13,745 bases of DNA, taken from JAAXZI01 sp045863575. Lineage in GTDB: Bacteria; Planctomycetota; Phycisphaerae; UBA1845; PWPN01. Numbering within the stretch: position 1 is the first letter of the stretch; each line of letters starts with the position of its first letter. The stretch lies in the NCBI GenBank assembly GCA_045863575.1, contig BTUC01000184.1:1-13745 (forward strand), written 5' to 3'. Below the pieces are notes generated by a model. That model had not been told where the DNA came from and did not search any database. It worked only from the letters and a program-made list of their open reading frames with translations. Shown here in pieces: positions 1-6,296 of this stretch. The position numbers were made by a program, and so were the translations under genes.

Positions 1-14
1 AAAGGGTGAAGTCC

Positions 15-68
15 CGTTCTCCCTGTTCGAGCGGCCGCGCGGGCTGAAGCCCGCGGCTCGCTGGTTCG
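15..68 (+). repeat. GC-rich hairpin repeat, copy 1
   Basis: Positions 33-60 are identical over 28 bp to 6054-6081, and weaker similarity reaches back to 15 (CGTTCTCC). The core CGCGGGCT-GA-AGCCCGCG folds into an 8-bp stem with a tiny loop. It lies in non-coding DNA and looks like a REP-type dispersed palindrome. No associated transposase is visible. Confidence 0.75.
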
Positions 69-220
69 GTGGAGCTGTGCAGCCGGTTCAGAACCCCTAT
101 CGCCGCAGAGGCCAGTCCAGTGTCCAGAACTCGAGGTAGGGAGGGTCCAGTGTATCCACGGTCCCATCAACGCATGGTGCCAGCCCATGAACACACGGTG
201 CTGGCCAATGGCGGCGCGGC

Positions 221-257
221 TCCTCCCCCTCTTACAAAGGGGGGGATGGGGGAGGGT
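221..257. repeat. CT/AG-rich imperfect hairpin
   Basis: A run of C and T (CCTCCCCCTCTT) is followed after ACA by a run of A and G (AAAGGGGGGG, then GGGGGAGGG), which can fold into an imperfect stem. It sits in the non-coding leader of the TSP3 protein, about 40 bp before repeat copy A. It resembles short intergenic palindromes common in high-GC genomes; no function is visible. Confidence 0.45.
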
Positions 258-298
258 CTCGGCAGTGTTGCGAATTCCGCAGGGCCCGTTGCTTTCCA

Positions 299-338
299 AG
301 CCCCCACCCCGACCCTCCCCCGGAGTACCGGAGGGGGG
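299..338 (+). repeat. 45-bp palindromic repeat, copy A
   Basis: The core CCCTCCCCCGGAGTACCGG (from 313) followed by a G-rich arm forms a near-perfect stem around GTAC. A C-rich arm (AGCCCCCACCCCGA) precedes it. The same arrangement recurs inverted at 5941-5989 and direct at 10928-10974. This copy lies 42 bp upstream of the chosen start of the TSP3 protein, so it would be in that gene's leader. Confidence 0.8.
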
Positions 339-380
339 AGACTCACTACTCGAGCCCTTAGCCTTGGGACCCGCAGCCTC

Positions 381-1850
381 ATGACCCGCAGCCTCGTGTC
401 GCTCGGCCTGCTGACACTCGTCGCCGCACCCGCCGTCGCCCAGGACAACGTAGTGAGTTATCGTCTCGGCCTGCAAGGCACCTACACGCCGTTGCCCTTG
501 ATTGAGATCCCTGGCTTCGGCATGGTCCAGGACCACCCACCCGGTCCTCAGTACAAGTACATCCACGGCGACGAAACCCCCGGCCAGACGTTCGATGTAA
601 CCCAGACGCCGGTCATCCGGTGGGATGCCATCGTCGAAGTCACTGGCCCGAACTACGGCGCGGCCAACCTGGTGATCAACCTTGCCCTTCATCGCGACAG
701 CCCTGCCGGCCCCATTGCAGCGCAGGCCACCTTCTCTGGTGATTATCCGCCAGGCGCGGCGATTAACTTCAGCATTGGAGTCTCCACGACACCGAACCAT
801 TATGGTTCAATTGTCGATCCGATCGCCTACGGCGGGCCCAACATGAACCATTTTGATCAGCACGGCTCGAGCTCTCCTGGCGAGCTGAAGGGGGTGGGGG
901 CCGGCTATGTGAGCTGGGGCGGATTCACGTCGGTGCGGCCGGGTGTCGGCCGGGTTATGCTGCCCAACGGCTCACCCGGGCTGGGCTTGCACCCAACATT
1001 TGACGGGAAGATCGACACCTCGGACCTGCCGAATGGCACGTACTATCTGGTCCTCACCCAAGGGACGGGCGTCAATGTCTTGCGCGACGATCTGGATTTG
1101 TCTCAACCCCAGGGCAGTTATGCGCGAGCGGCGAATGTGCGCAATGGCGCCAGCATCTGGTTTCGGGTCACCGGTTCGAGCAATACCGGCGGAGGCAATG
1201 GCGGCGGCGGTGGCGGGGGCGGTGGAACCGAGCCTGATTCTGATGAGGACGGCATCCCCGACACGCAGGACAACTGCCCGAACCTGTCGAACCCCAGCCA
1301 GTCGGATACCGACAAGGACGGGAAGGGTGACGCCTGCGACAACTGCGTGTCGAGAGCGAACGCCGACCAGCGCGATGGTGACGGCGACGGCGTTGGTGAC
1401 ATGTGCGACAACTGCCTGGAGGCCGTGAATCCCGACCAGGTTGATACCGACAGCGACGCGGTGGGCGATGTTTGCGATAACTGTCCTGCCGCCGCCAATA
1501 GCAGCCAGACGGACGCGGATCAGGATGGTATTGGTGATGCCTGCGACAATTGCTCGGCAGTCGCGAACCCGGATCAGGCCGACGCCGATGGCGACGGCAC
1601 GGGAGATGCGTGCGAACCCCCCGCTCCACCGGTAGTCGACCCTCCGCCGCCGGTCGACGTCAATCCTCCGCCAGACGGCAATGGAGGCGACGCCGGTCAG
1701 GAGCCCCCAGCAGATGACGTCGAAGAGCAGCCCCCAGTGGCACCCCGCCCAGCGGGCCCCTGCGGCGCCGGCTTCATCGAAGCGGCCCTGAGCGCATCCG
1801 TGGCCCTCATGGCGGTTTTGCGTCGTCGCCGTAGACACTCGGCGGCCTAA
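381..1850 (+). CDS. Secreted thrombospondin type 3 repeat protein with C-terminal anchor
   Basis: The frame is open from 69, but residues encoded before 381 are repeat DNA, so I start at the Met that begins a clean signal peptide (MTRSLVSLGLLTLVAAPAVA, likely cut before QD). The precursor is 489 residues. Residues 22-269 form an unrecognised domain with few charged residues, probably beta-rich. A poly-Gly linker spans about 270-282. Residues 286-411 hold a half unit plus five TSP3 units of exactly 23 residues, each with the DxDxDGxGD/DNC calcium-binding pattern; the third has Ala in place of the usual Gly. A Pro-rich spacer follows. The tail is Cys461-Gly, a hydrophobic stretch (about 463-482) and an Arg cluster, like MYXO-CTERM or PEP-CTERM sorting signals. 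The protein is probably exported, calcium-stiffened and held at the envelope. No Shine-Dalgarno is obvious near 381. The role is unknown; surface adhesion or scaffold is a guess. Confidence 0.85.
   Translation: MTRSLVSLGLLTLVAAPAVAQDNVVSYRLGLQGTYTPLPLIEIPGFGMVQDHPPGPQYKYIHGDETPGQTFDVTQTPVIRWDAIVEVTGPNYGAANLVINLALHRDSPAGPIAAQATFSGDYPPGAAINFSIGVSTTPNHYGSIVDPIAYGGPNMNHFDQHGSSSPGELKGVGAGYVSWGGFTSVRPGVGRVMLPNGSPGLGLHPTFDGKIDTSDLPNGTYYLVLTQGTGVNVLRDDLDLSQPQGSYARAANVRNGASIWFRVTGSSNTGGGNGGGGGGGGGTEPDSDEDGIPDTQDNCPNLSNPSQSDTDKDGKGDACDNCVSRANADQRDGDGDGVGDMCDNCLEAVNPDQVDTDSDAVGDVCDNCPAAANSSQTDADQDGIGDACDNCSAVANPDQADADGDGTGDACEPPAPPVVDPPPPVDVNPPPDGNGGDAGQEPPADDVEEQPPVAPRPAGPCGAGFIEAALSASVALMAVLRRRRRHSAA
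1269..1613 (+). repeat. Five 69-bp coding tandem repeats (TSP3 units)
   Basis: The DNC codons recur at 1269, 1338, 1407, 1476 and 1545, an exact 69-bp spacing with no indel. Each unit encodes 23 residues ending in GDxC. The units differ a good deal in sequence, so they look old and selected for length rather than freshly duplicated. Confidence 0.9.
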
Positions 1851-1934
1851 TGCTCGCCGGGACCTCCCCGCCGCGCGTGTGCAACTTCTGTGTCAGCTTG
1901 CTGTCACCCACAAATCGGCGGCGGCGTGCCCTCC

Positions 1935-2047
1935 GCCCCGAAGGGGCGCCAGTCAATAGCCCAGGGCGTAAGCCCTGGGGAGCGTGGCGCTTAGAGCGGA
2001 GAGAGCCCCGGAGGGGCGACAGATGATGGCGAGCTGCTGTCGCCCCT
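1935..2047. repeat. Composite REP-like palindrome array
   Basis: Several stems lie side by side: GCCCC-GAA-GGGGC (1935-1947), CCCAGGGC-GTAA-GCCCTGGG (1960-1979) enclosed by GCGCCA (1946-1951) and TGGCGC (1985-1990), GCCCC-GGA-GGGGC (2005-2017), and an 11-bp inverted repeat AGGGGCGACAG (2012-2022) / CTGTCGCCCCT (2037-2047). The nested design resembles BIME/REP elements mobilised by RAYT transposases, but none is encoded here. It begins about 85 bp after the TSP3 stop and could slow mRNA decay or end transcription. Confidence 0.7.
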
Positions 2048-2132
2048 GCGAGGCTGAGAGCGGCGATCGGACGGATCGGAGTGTCCTCACCACGGGCCTC
2101 TTCGGTGCCTCCCCTCCTCCCAGACGCTTCCC

Positions 2133-2180
2133 CTTTCCCACTTTCGCACTTTGCCACCTTCTTACGTTTCCACTTTCTCC
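2133..2180 (-). repeat. Degenerate 8-bp tandem repeat, locus 1
   Basis: Read on the + strand, six consecutive octamers are CTTTCCCA, CTTTCGCA, CTTTGCCA, CCTTCTTA, CGTTTCCA and CTTTCTCC, with a possible extra unit before 2133. On the minus strand the consensus is TGnGAAAG. The same octamer recurs at 10764-10795 in the other orientation. The repeat is non-coding; the whole 1851-2307 gap shows no gene I can support. Confidence 0.65.
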
Positions 2181-2252
2181 CCGCCGCGCAAAAAGAAACC
2201 CGCTCGGCCAGCACGGGCGGGCCGATCGGGTCTGATGAGTCTATGGTTAATT

Positions 2253-2279
2253 CCCCATTTCGCCGCAGCGGAAATGGGG
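2253..2279 (-). terminator. Hairpin after the zinc-ribbon gene, possible terminator
   Basis: A perfect 9-bp stem CCCCATTTC / GAAATGGGG encloses a 9-nt loop, 29 bp downstream of the minus-strand stop at 2308. The sequence after it on the minus strand is AATTAACC rather than a U-run, so it is a weak candidate for intrinsic termination. It may instead be another REP-type palindrome. Confidence 0.4.
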
Positions 2280-2307
2280 ACGGTTGCAGCAGCGCGGGGC
2301 CGCTGGG

Positions 2308-2700
2308 TCAGTGCGTCTTCTGCGACTGGAAGCAGTCGCGGCAGTACACCGGGCGACCTTCAACCGGACGGAAGGGCACGGTGGTCTCTTTCCCGCAGGC
2401 CGCGCAAGTGGCCGGGAAGAATTCTTTTCGCCCGCGGGGCGACTCCGTGGCCGAGAAGAAGCGGCCAGCCCTTCCACGGCCAGCTGCCACGTTTCCGCCG
2501 CCTGCCGAACGCCCCTGACCTCCCGAAGATCCCGAAGAAGATCCACCCTCCTGGCGGTTGCGCCGCTTGGCCCGACAAGCCGGGCAGCGCTTGGGTTCGT
2601 GGGCCAGGCCGCGCTCGGCATACCGAGCCTGATCGGCCGCACTGTGCACGAATTCCTGCGCACAGTCCACACAACTGATCGACTTGTCCTCAAACTGCAT
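2308..2700 (-). CDS. Small double zinc-ribbon protein (zf-trcl plus CxxC-x17-CxxC)
   Basis: The 130-residue protein has two four-cysteine zinc sites. The N-terminal one is C10xxC13...C39xxC42 with the pattern of the probable zinc-ribbon family PF13451, and the C-terminal one is C99xxC102-x17-C120xxC123, matching the CxxC-x17-CxxC domain (TIGR04272). A Gly/Ser/Arg-rich, probably disordered linker (about 51-90) joins them. The frame extends upstream to 2769, but a strong GGAGG lies 9 nt before the ATG at 2700, so that start is preferred. There is no signal peptide or membrane segment, so it is probably cytoplasmic. Nucleic acid or ribosome binding is suggested by the basic linker and zinc ribbons but is inference. 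It is monocistronic and convergent with the TSP3 gene. Confidence 0.85.
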   Translation of the reverse strand: MQFEDKSISCVDCAQEFVHSAADQARYAERGLAHEPKRCPACRAKRRNRQEGGSSSGSSGGQGRSAGGGNVAAGRGRAGRFFSATESPRGRKEFFPATCAACGKETTVPFRPVEGRPVYCRDCFQSQKTH

Positions 2701-3021
2701 CACCAAGGGCCTCCGATGGATCTCACCTGTGGCGCCTGCAATTAACCGAAGCACCAGCAAACGGGACACAGCCGGATAAGCGGATAGGGGGAGAGGAGGG
2801 CGGTCCGACGGGAAGCGGGCTCGACCAGGACTCAGCCCCGGAACCTGCGGATCCGGGTCATCTCCCGCCGCCGAGGCGACGGGCAGGCTATTCGTCGCGA
2901 ACGATACCCCAAGGTTTCGAGCAAGTCAACTGTAAACTGACGCCCTCCGGCGTCCTTGGAGCTTTGGGCAAATCAAGCATGACACGCCCGCGTCGGCTGA
3001 CTGCGACCGGCAGGGACGTCG
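2701..3021. other. Intergenic region between divergent genes
   Basis: About 320 bp lie between the zinc-ribbon start and the hairpins before the GNAT gene. I see no ORF with a ribosome binding site, no tRNA fold and no convincing -35/-10 pair. Because the flanking genes diverge, promoters for both must lie here or in the next 130 bp. Confidence 0.5.
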
Positions 3022-3103
3022 CGTAGCGGCCGGCCGCTACGGGGTACCCGGCGGTCGGGAGGACCACATCATTAGGGGCGGTGGGCGGTTGCCCCGTAGC
3101 GGC
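3022..3103 (+). promoter_or_regulatory. Mutually exclusive hairpins upstream of the GNAT cluster
   Basis: Positions 3022-3041 are a perfect 20-bp palindrome (CGTAGCGGCC and its complement). Its right arm is part of GCCGCTACGGGG (3033-3044), which is also a perfect 12-bp inverted match to CCCCGTAGCGGC (3092-3103) across a 47-nt loop. The two stems share an arm and cannot form together. They end 52 bp before the GNAT start. They may be REP-like DNA or an attenuator-like leader; the sequence does not decide. Confidence 0.45.
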
Positions 3104-3155
3104 GGGGAGTTACGATGGAAGCAGCGCCGGGCGCCGCCTCGGCCCGCATGAGGGT

Positions 3156-3629
3156 ATGCTGTTGGTCCGCAACGCCACTATGGCCGACGTGCCGGAGATC
3201 CACCGGCTGATCACGCACCATGCCGAGTACAACCGGATGTTGTTCCGGTCGCACGCGGATCTCTATGAGCACCTGCGCGATTTCTTCGTCTGTGTTGAGC
3301 CGGTTAACGGCCACCCGGTCGTGGTGGGTTGTGCGGCCCTGGAGCTCGTCTGGCGAGATCTGGCGGAGATCAAGAGCCTGGCGGTGGATGAAGCTCATCG
3401 GGGCCGGGGCATCGGGCGGCAGCTTGTCCGCGCCACCATCGGCGAGGGCCGCCGCCTGGGCCTCAAGCGCGTGTTTGCGCTCACCCGTGAACGTATCTTC
3501 TTTGAGAAGCTTGGCTTCGGTGTCGTGGCGAAGGAAACGCTGCCGCACAAGGTCTGGACCGACTGCGTCCGCTGCCCGCTCCAGGAGCGCTGCGACGAGA
3601 TCGCCGTGGTCCTTACGCTCGAGCCATGA
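3156..3629 (+). CDS. GNAT N-acetyltransferase, short ArgA-like
   Basis: The 157-residue protein is a single GNAT domain, about the family's usual size. The acetyl-CoA pyrophosphate-binding loop is R82-GRGIG87, preceded by the typical beta strand ending IKSLAVD. The C-terminal segment LPHKVWTDC, then C140 and C146 followed by DE, is characteristic of stand-alone N-acetyltransferases resembling the acetyltransferase part of N-acetylglutamate synthase (ArgA). Glutamate acetylation for arginine synthesis is therefore plausible, but no other arg gene is nearby, so the substrate is uncertain. The frame is open from 3081, but that part is hairpin DNA; the Met at 3156 begins just before the first conserved strand. 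Its ribosome site (GAGGG) sits unusually close. It is the first gene of a likely three-gene operon. Confidence 0.8.
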   Translation: MLLVRNATMADVPEIHRLITHHAEYNRMLFRSHADLYEHLRDFFVCVEPVNGHPVVVGCAALELVWRDLAEIKSLAVDEAHRGRGIGRQLVRATIGEGRRLGLKRVFALTRERIFFEKLGFGVVAKETLPHKVWTDCVRCPLQERCDEIAVVLTLEP

Positions 3630-3952
3630 AAAAGAAACCCGTCAAGCACCTGCGGATTAAGCTCATTGCAATGGCGCTGGGAGCACTGGCCGTTGGCGTG
3701 ACCCTGCTGGTCCTCAGCGGAAAGGTTCAGCCGGCCGACACCGCTCCGGCCGCCGCACCAGCCACCGCTCCCGCCGATGAACATCGCCCGACGGAAGCAG
3801 AGATAACCGCTCGCAACATGTCGGGCATTCTGCTGCTTTTTGGATTGGTGGCCATCCTGTTGTCGATCGTCTGCGTCGGTTGGCTGGTGTATGACATCCG
3901 TCAATCCCGGCCAGCGTGGATTCGCAACCCGCGGTACCCGCAACGACGCTGA
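3626..3952 (+). CDS. Small two-helix membrane protein
   Basis: The 108-residue protein starts at an ATGA overlap with the GNAT stop, which suggests translational coupling. A Lys-rich N-terminus (MKKKPVKHLRIK) precedes helix 1 (about 11-31). An Ala/Pro-rich linker (34-50) and a short polar stretch lead to helix 2 (about 66-88), followed by a basic tail. The positive charges place both termini in the cytoplasm and the linker outside. I do not recognise a family. It may be an envelope partner of the exported oxidoreductase that starts 21 bp later, but that rests only on position. Confidence 0.7.
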   Translation: MKKKPVKHLRIKLIAMALGALAVGVTLLVLSGKVQPADTAPAAAPATAPADEHRPTEAEITARNMSGILLLFGLVAILLSIVCVGWLVYDIRQSRPAWIRNPRYPQRR

Positions 3953-3973
3953 TCAACTGGAAAGGAGCATCGC

Positions 3974-5935
3974 ATGGCCAAATCACGCCACTCGAAGCTA
4001 TCGCGGCGCTCATTGCTGCGCCGCATGGGCGAGAGGGCCTTGGCCTCCGGTGCCGTGCTGGGGGCGAATCGGGCCCAGGCGGCTCCCTCCTATCTTTCCG
4101 GCGATACGGCCGGCAGTGCCGGCACGCCCGCCGAGTCCCCGGTTCAGCTCGGCAAGCTGTTCCGGCGGAGCCGCCTGGAGGCGGACGTCGTGGTCCTGGG
4201 GGGCGGCATGGCGGGTGTTTGCGCGTCTATTGCGGCCGCGCGAAGCGGGGCGTCGGTCATTCTGATCCAGGATCGCCACGTTCTTGGCGGCAATGCCTCC
4301 TGTGTGGTGCGGATGCCCGTGGTCGGCGCCGACCACTCCGGCCGGCGCACCAACGAGGATGCACGGGAGTCGGGGATCATCGAGGAACTCCGCCTCGACG
4401 ATGCTGTGAACAACCCCCAACGCTCGGCCAGCATGTTCGATCTACTGCTGTTCGACCGCGTGCGCGGGGAGCCGAATATCAAGCTGCTGCTCAATACGCA
4501 CTGCATCGGCGTGGAGATGGCTTCCGAGGATCGCATCGCGGCCGTCCAGGCCCTCCAGCGCATGACCGAGGAGCTCTTCGAGGTCCGGGGCAAGCTGTTC
4601 CTGGACTGCACCGGCGATGGCGGACCGGGAGCGGCCGCCGGGGCGGTCTTCCGTATGGGCCGCGAAGGGCGCAAGGAATTCGGCGAATCGCTGGCGCCAC
4701 CGGAACCGGATGACAAGCTGCTGGGAAGTACCCTCCTGTTTGTCACGCGCCAGCACGATCGGCCCATGCCGTTTCACCCCCCCGACTGGATCCACAGGTT
4801 CCCCACTTGCGAGGACCTGCCGCACCGCAGCCACAATTCGTGGGAATTCGGCTACTGGTGGGTTGAGTGGGGCGGTGAACTGGACACCATCCGCGACAAC
4901 GAGCGCATCCGCGACGAGCTCCTGGCCGCGGCGCTGGGCGTCTGGGATCACATCAAGAACAGCGGCCGTCACCCGACCAGCGAGAACTGGGCGCTTGACT
5001 GGCTCGGTTTCCTGCCCGGAAAGCGCGAAAGCCGCCGCTTCGTCGGGGATCATGTGCTTATCCAGCAGGAGCTGGAGCGCGGTGAGACATTCGAGGATGG
5101 TGTGGCCCTGGGTGGCTGGCCCAGCGACCTGCATCCGCCGGACGGCATCTACAGCAAGGAAAAGCCAGCCACCCAGATCGACATGCCGCTGTACAACGTT
5201 CCGCTCCGCTGTTTGTATTCGAAGAACATCTCGAACCTGATGTTTGCCGGTCGGAATATCAGTGCGTCGCACGTGGCCTTCGGCAGCACGCGGGTGATGG
5301 CCACTTGCAGCGTGATCGGCCAGGCGGCGGGCACGGCCGCGGCACTGTGTGCGCTGCGGGGCGGCGTGCCGCGGGCCTTGGCCCGGGACGGCATTCGCGA
5401 GTTGCAGCAACTGCTGCTCAAGAATGACGCCTACATCATTGGCGTGAAGAATGCCGATTCGGCCGATCTGGCCAGGACCGCTGAGATCATGGCTTCAAGC
5501 GAAACCTCGGGCAGCCACGCCGTCCAGGTGATCAATGGGCTTCACCGCGGCACGCCGGAGGGCTCCAACCGCTGGATCTCCGACCCTGGGAAGGCCCTGC
5601 CCGCCTGGCTGGAACTACGATTCCGTGAGCCGCAGCGCATCCGCGAGATTCACCTCGTCTTCGACACCGGCCTGAACCGGCCGCTCACGCTGACGCACAG
5701 TGACGCGTTCAACAGCCGGATGGTCCGCGCGGCTCAGCCGGAGTGCGTGCGCGACTATGACCTCTTTGCGCTCAGTGGCTCCGGACAGCAACTCCTTGCC
5801 GAGGTCCGCGGCAACCATCAACGCAAGCGAATCCACCGTCTCGAACCGCAGACGGTGCAAGGCCTGCGCCTCATCGTGCGGGCGACCAACGGCGAAGCCT
5901 CCGCACGTGTTTTTGAAGTGCGGGCCTACGGCTAA
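3974..5935 (+). CDS. Tat-exported FAD-dependent oxidoreductase with discoidin-like C-terminus
   Basis: The 653-residue protein begins with a twin-arginine signal (S10-RRSLLR16, then a hydrophobic stretch to about A37), so a folded, cofactor-loaded enzyme is probably exported. An AAGGAG-type site lies 7 nt before the start. The FAD-binding Rossmann motif is G76-GGMAG81, with a charged residue near 99-100 closing the fold and GGNAS following. The ISNLMFAGRNIS and TRVMATCSVIGQAAGTAAA stretches (about 415-457) are typical of the FAD_oxidored family (PF12831). Residues about 533-653 (PAWLELRF...IREIHLVFD) look like an F5/8 type C (discoidin) galactose-binding fold, suggesting carbohydrate binding. 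The substrate is unknown; sugars or glycosides fit the neighbouring GH38 and GH29 genes. It is the last gene of the cluster, and repeat copy B begins 6 bp after its stop. Confidence 0.85.
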   Translation: MAKSRHSKLSRRSLLRRMGERALASGAVLGANRAQAAPSYLSGDTAGSAGTPAESPVQLGKLFRRSRLEADVVVLGGGMAGVCASIAAARSGASVILIQDRHVLGGNASCVVRMPVVGADHSGRRTNEDARESGIIEELRLDDAVNNPQRSASMFDLLLFDRVRGEPNIKLLLNTHCIGVEMASEDRIAAVQALQRMTEELFEVRGKLFLDCTGDGGPGAAAGAVFRMGREGRKEFGESLAPPEPDDKLLGSTLLFVTRQHDRPMPFHPPDWIHRFPTCEDLPHRSHNSWEFGYWWVEWGGELDTIRDNERIRDELLAAALGVWDHIKNSGRHPTSENWALDWLGFLPGKRESRRFVGDHVLIQQELERGETFEDGVALGGWPSDLHPPDGIYSKEKPATQIDMPLYNVPLRCLYSKNISNLMFAGRNISASHVAFGSTRVMATCSVIGQAAGTAAALCALRGGVPRALARDGIRELQQLLLKNDAYIIGVKNADSADLARTAEIMASSETSGSHAVQVINGLHRGTPEGSNRWISDPGKALPAWLELRFREPQRIREIHLVFDTGLNRPLTLTHSDAFNSRMVRAAQPECVRDYDLFALSGSGQQLLAEVRGNHQRKRIHRLEPQTVQGLRLIVRATNGEASARVFEVRAYG

Positions 5936-5940
5936 AAATT

Positions 5941-5989
5941 CCCTCCCCCGGTACTCCGGGGGAGGGTCAGGGTGGGGGCTGGGCAGGCA
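5941..5989 (-). repeat. 45-bp palindromic repeat, copy B (inverted)
   Basis: CCCTCCCCCGGTACTCCGGG followed by GGAGGG forms a perfect long stem around GTAC (5941-5966). On the minus strand the element reads like copies A and C, including the GCCTGCCCAGCCCCCA arm shared with C. It starts 6 bp after the FAD oxidoreductase stop, preceded by AAAAATT, and could stop transcription or protect the 3' end, though no U-run follows. Confidence 0.8.
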
Positions 5990-6035
5990 ACCGACCTTTC
6001 GAATCCAAGCAGGTCCACACCGACGGGTAAGGCAC

Positions 6036-6090
6036 CGTTCTCCGTGGTCGGGAGGCCGCGCGGGCTGAAGCCCGCGGCTCGTTGGCTTCG
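6036..6090 (+). repeat. GC-rich hairpin repeat, copy 2
   Basis: Positions 6054-6081 match 33-60 over 28 bp without mismatch, and the flanks (CGTTCTCC before, GGCTTCGG after) are also similar. Same orientation as copy 1. It lies between copy B and the GH38 promoter. Confidence 0.75.
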
Positions 6091-6193
6091 GCGGTTGGTG
6101 GGCCTGTCGGAGATTCAGACCTGCGTCCATTGTTCCCGTGCGCCGCGTCTTCGTGTTCCCCGCGTCTCAAAGAGGCGCACCGCCCCGCCGCGC

Positions 6194-6221
6194 TTGCCAC
6201 TCGCCCGCCCGCGCATATGAT
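6194..6221 (+). promoter_or_regulatory. Sigma70-like promoter of the GH38 gene
   Basis: TTGCCA (6194-6199) and TATGAT (6216-6221) each match the consensus at five of six positions, with a 16-bp spacer. The predicted transcript would start near 6228, giving a leader of about 69 nt. That leader contains a short inverted repeat TTGAA/TTCAA (6265-6281) just before the GAGGA ribosome site. Confidence 0.55.
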
Positions 6222-6296
6222 GGCCGTTCGCAGGTCCCCCGGGGTTCACATCGGGCTCCGCGGGTTGAATCGACCCTTCAATATGAGGACCACGCC

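Noticed and set aside
69..380. N-terminal extension of the TSP3 protein frame
   Set aside because: It is made of repeat DNA (including copy A), and a proper signal peptide begins at 381.
1269..1613. CRISPR-like regular spacing
   Set aside because: The 69-bp period is protein-coding TSP3 repeat, without conserved direct repeats and unique spacers.
972..1838. 288-residue minus-strand frame across the TSP3 repeats
   Set aside because: Its internal repetition comes from the 69-bp coding repeats on the + strand.
2785..2885. Possible tRNA-like GC-rich stretch
   Set aside because: No TTC-loop motif, anticodon arm or matching acceptor stem could be drawn.
4442..5410. 322-residue minus-strand frame within the FAD oxidoreductase
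   Set aside because: It is the shadow of a gene with a clear FAD motif, with no motif of its own.
6138..6296. N-terminal extension of the GH38 frame
   Set aside because: It covers the likely promoter and leader; a ribosome site and signal peptide support the start at 6297.
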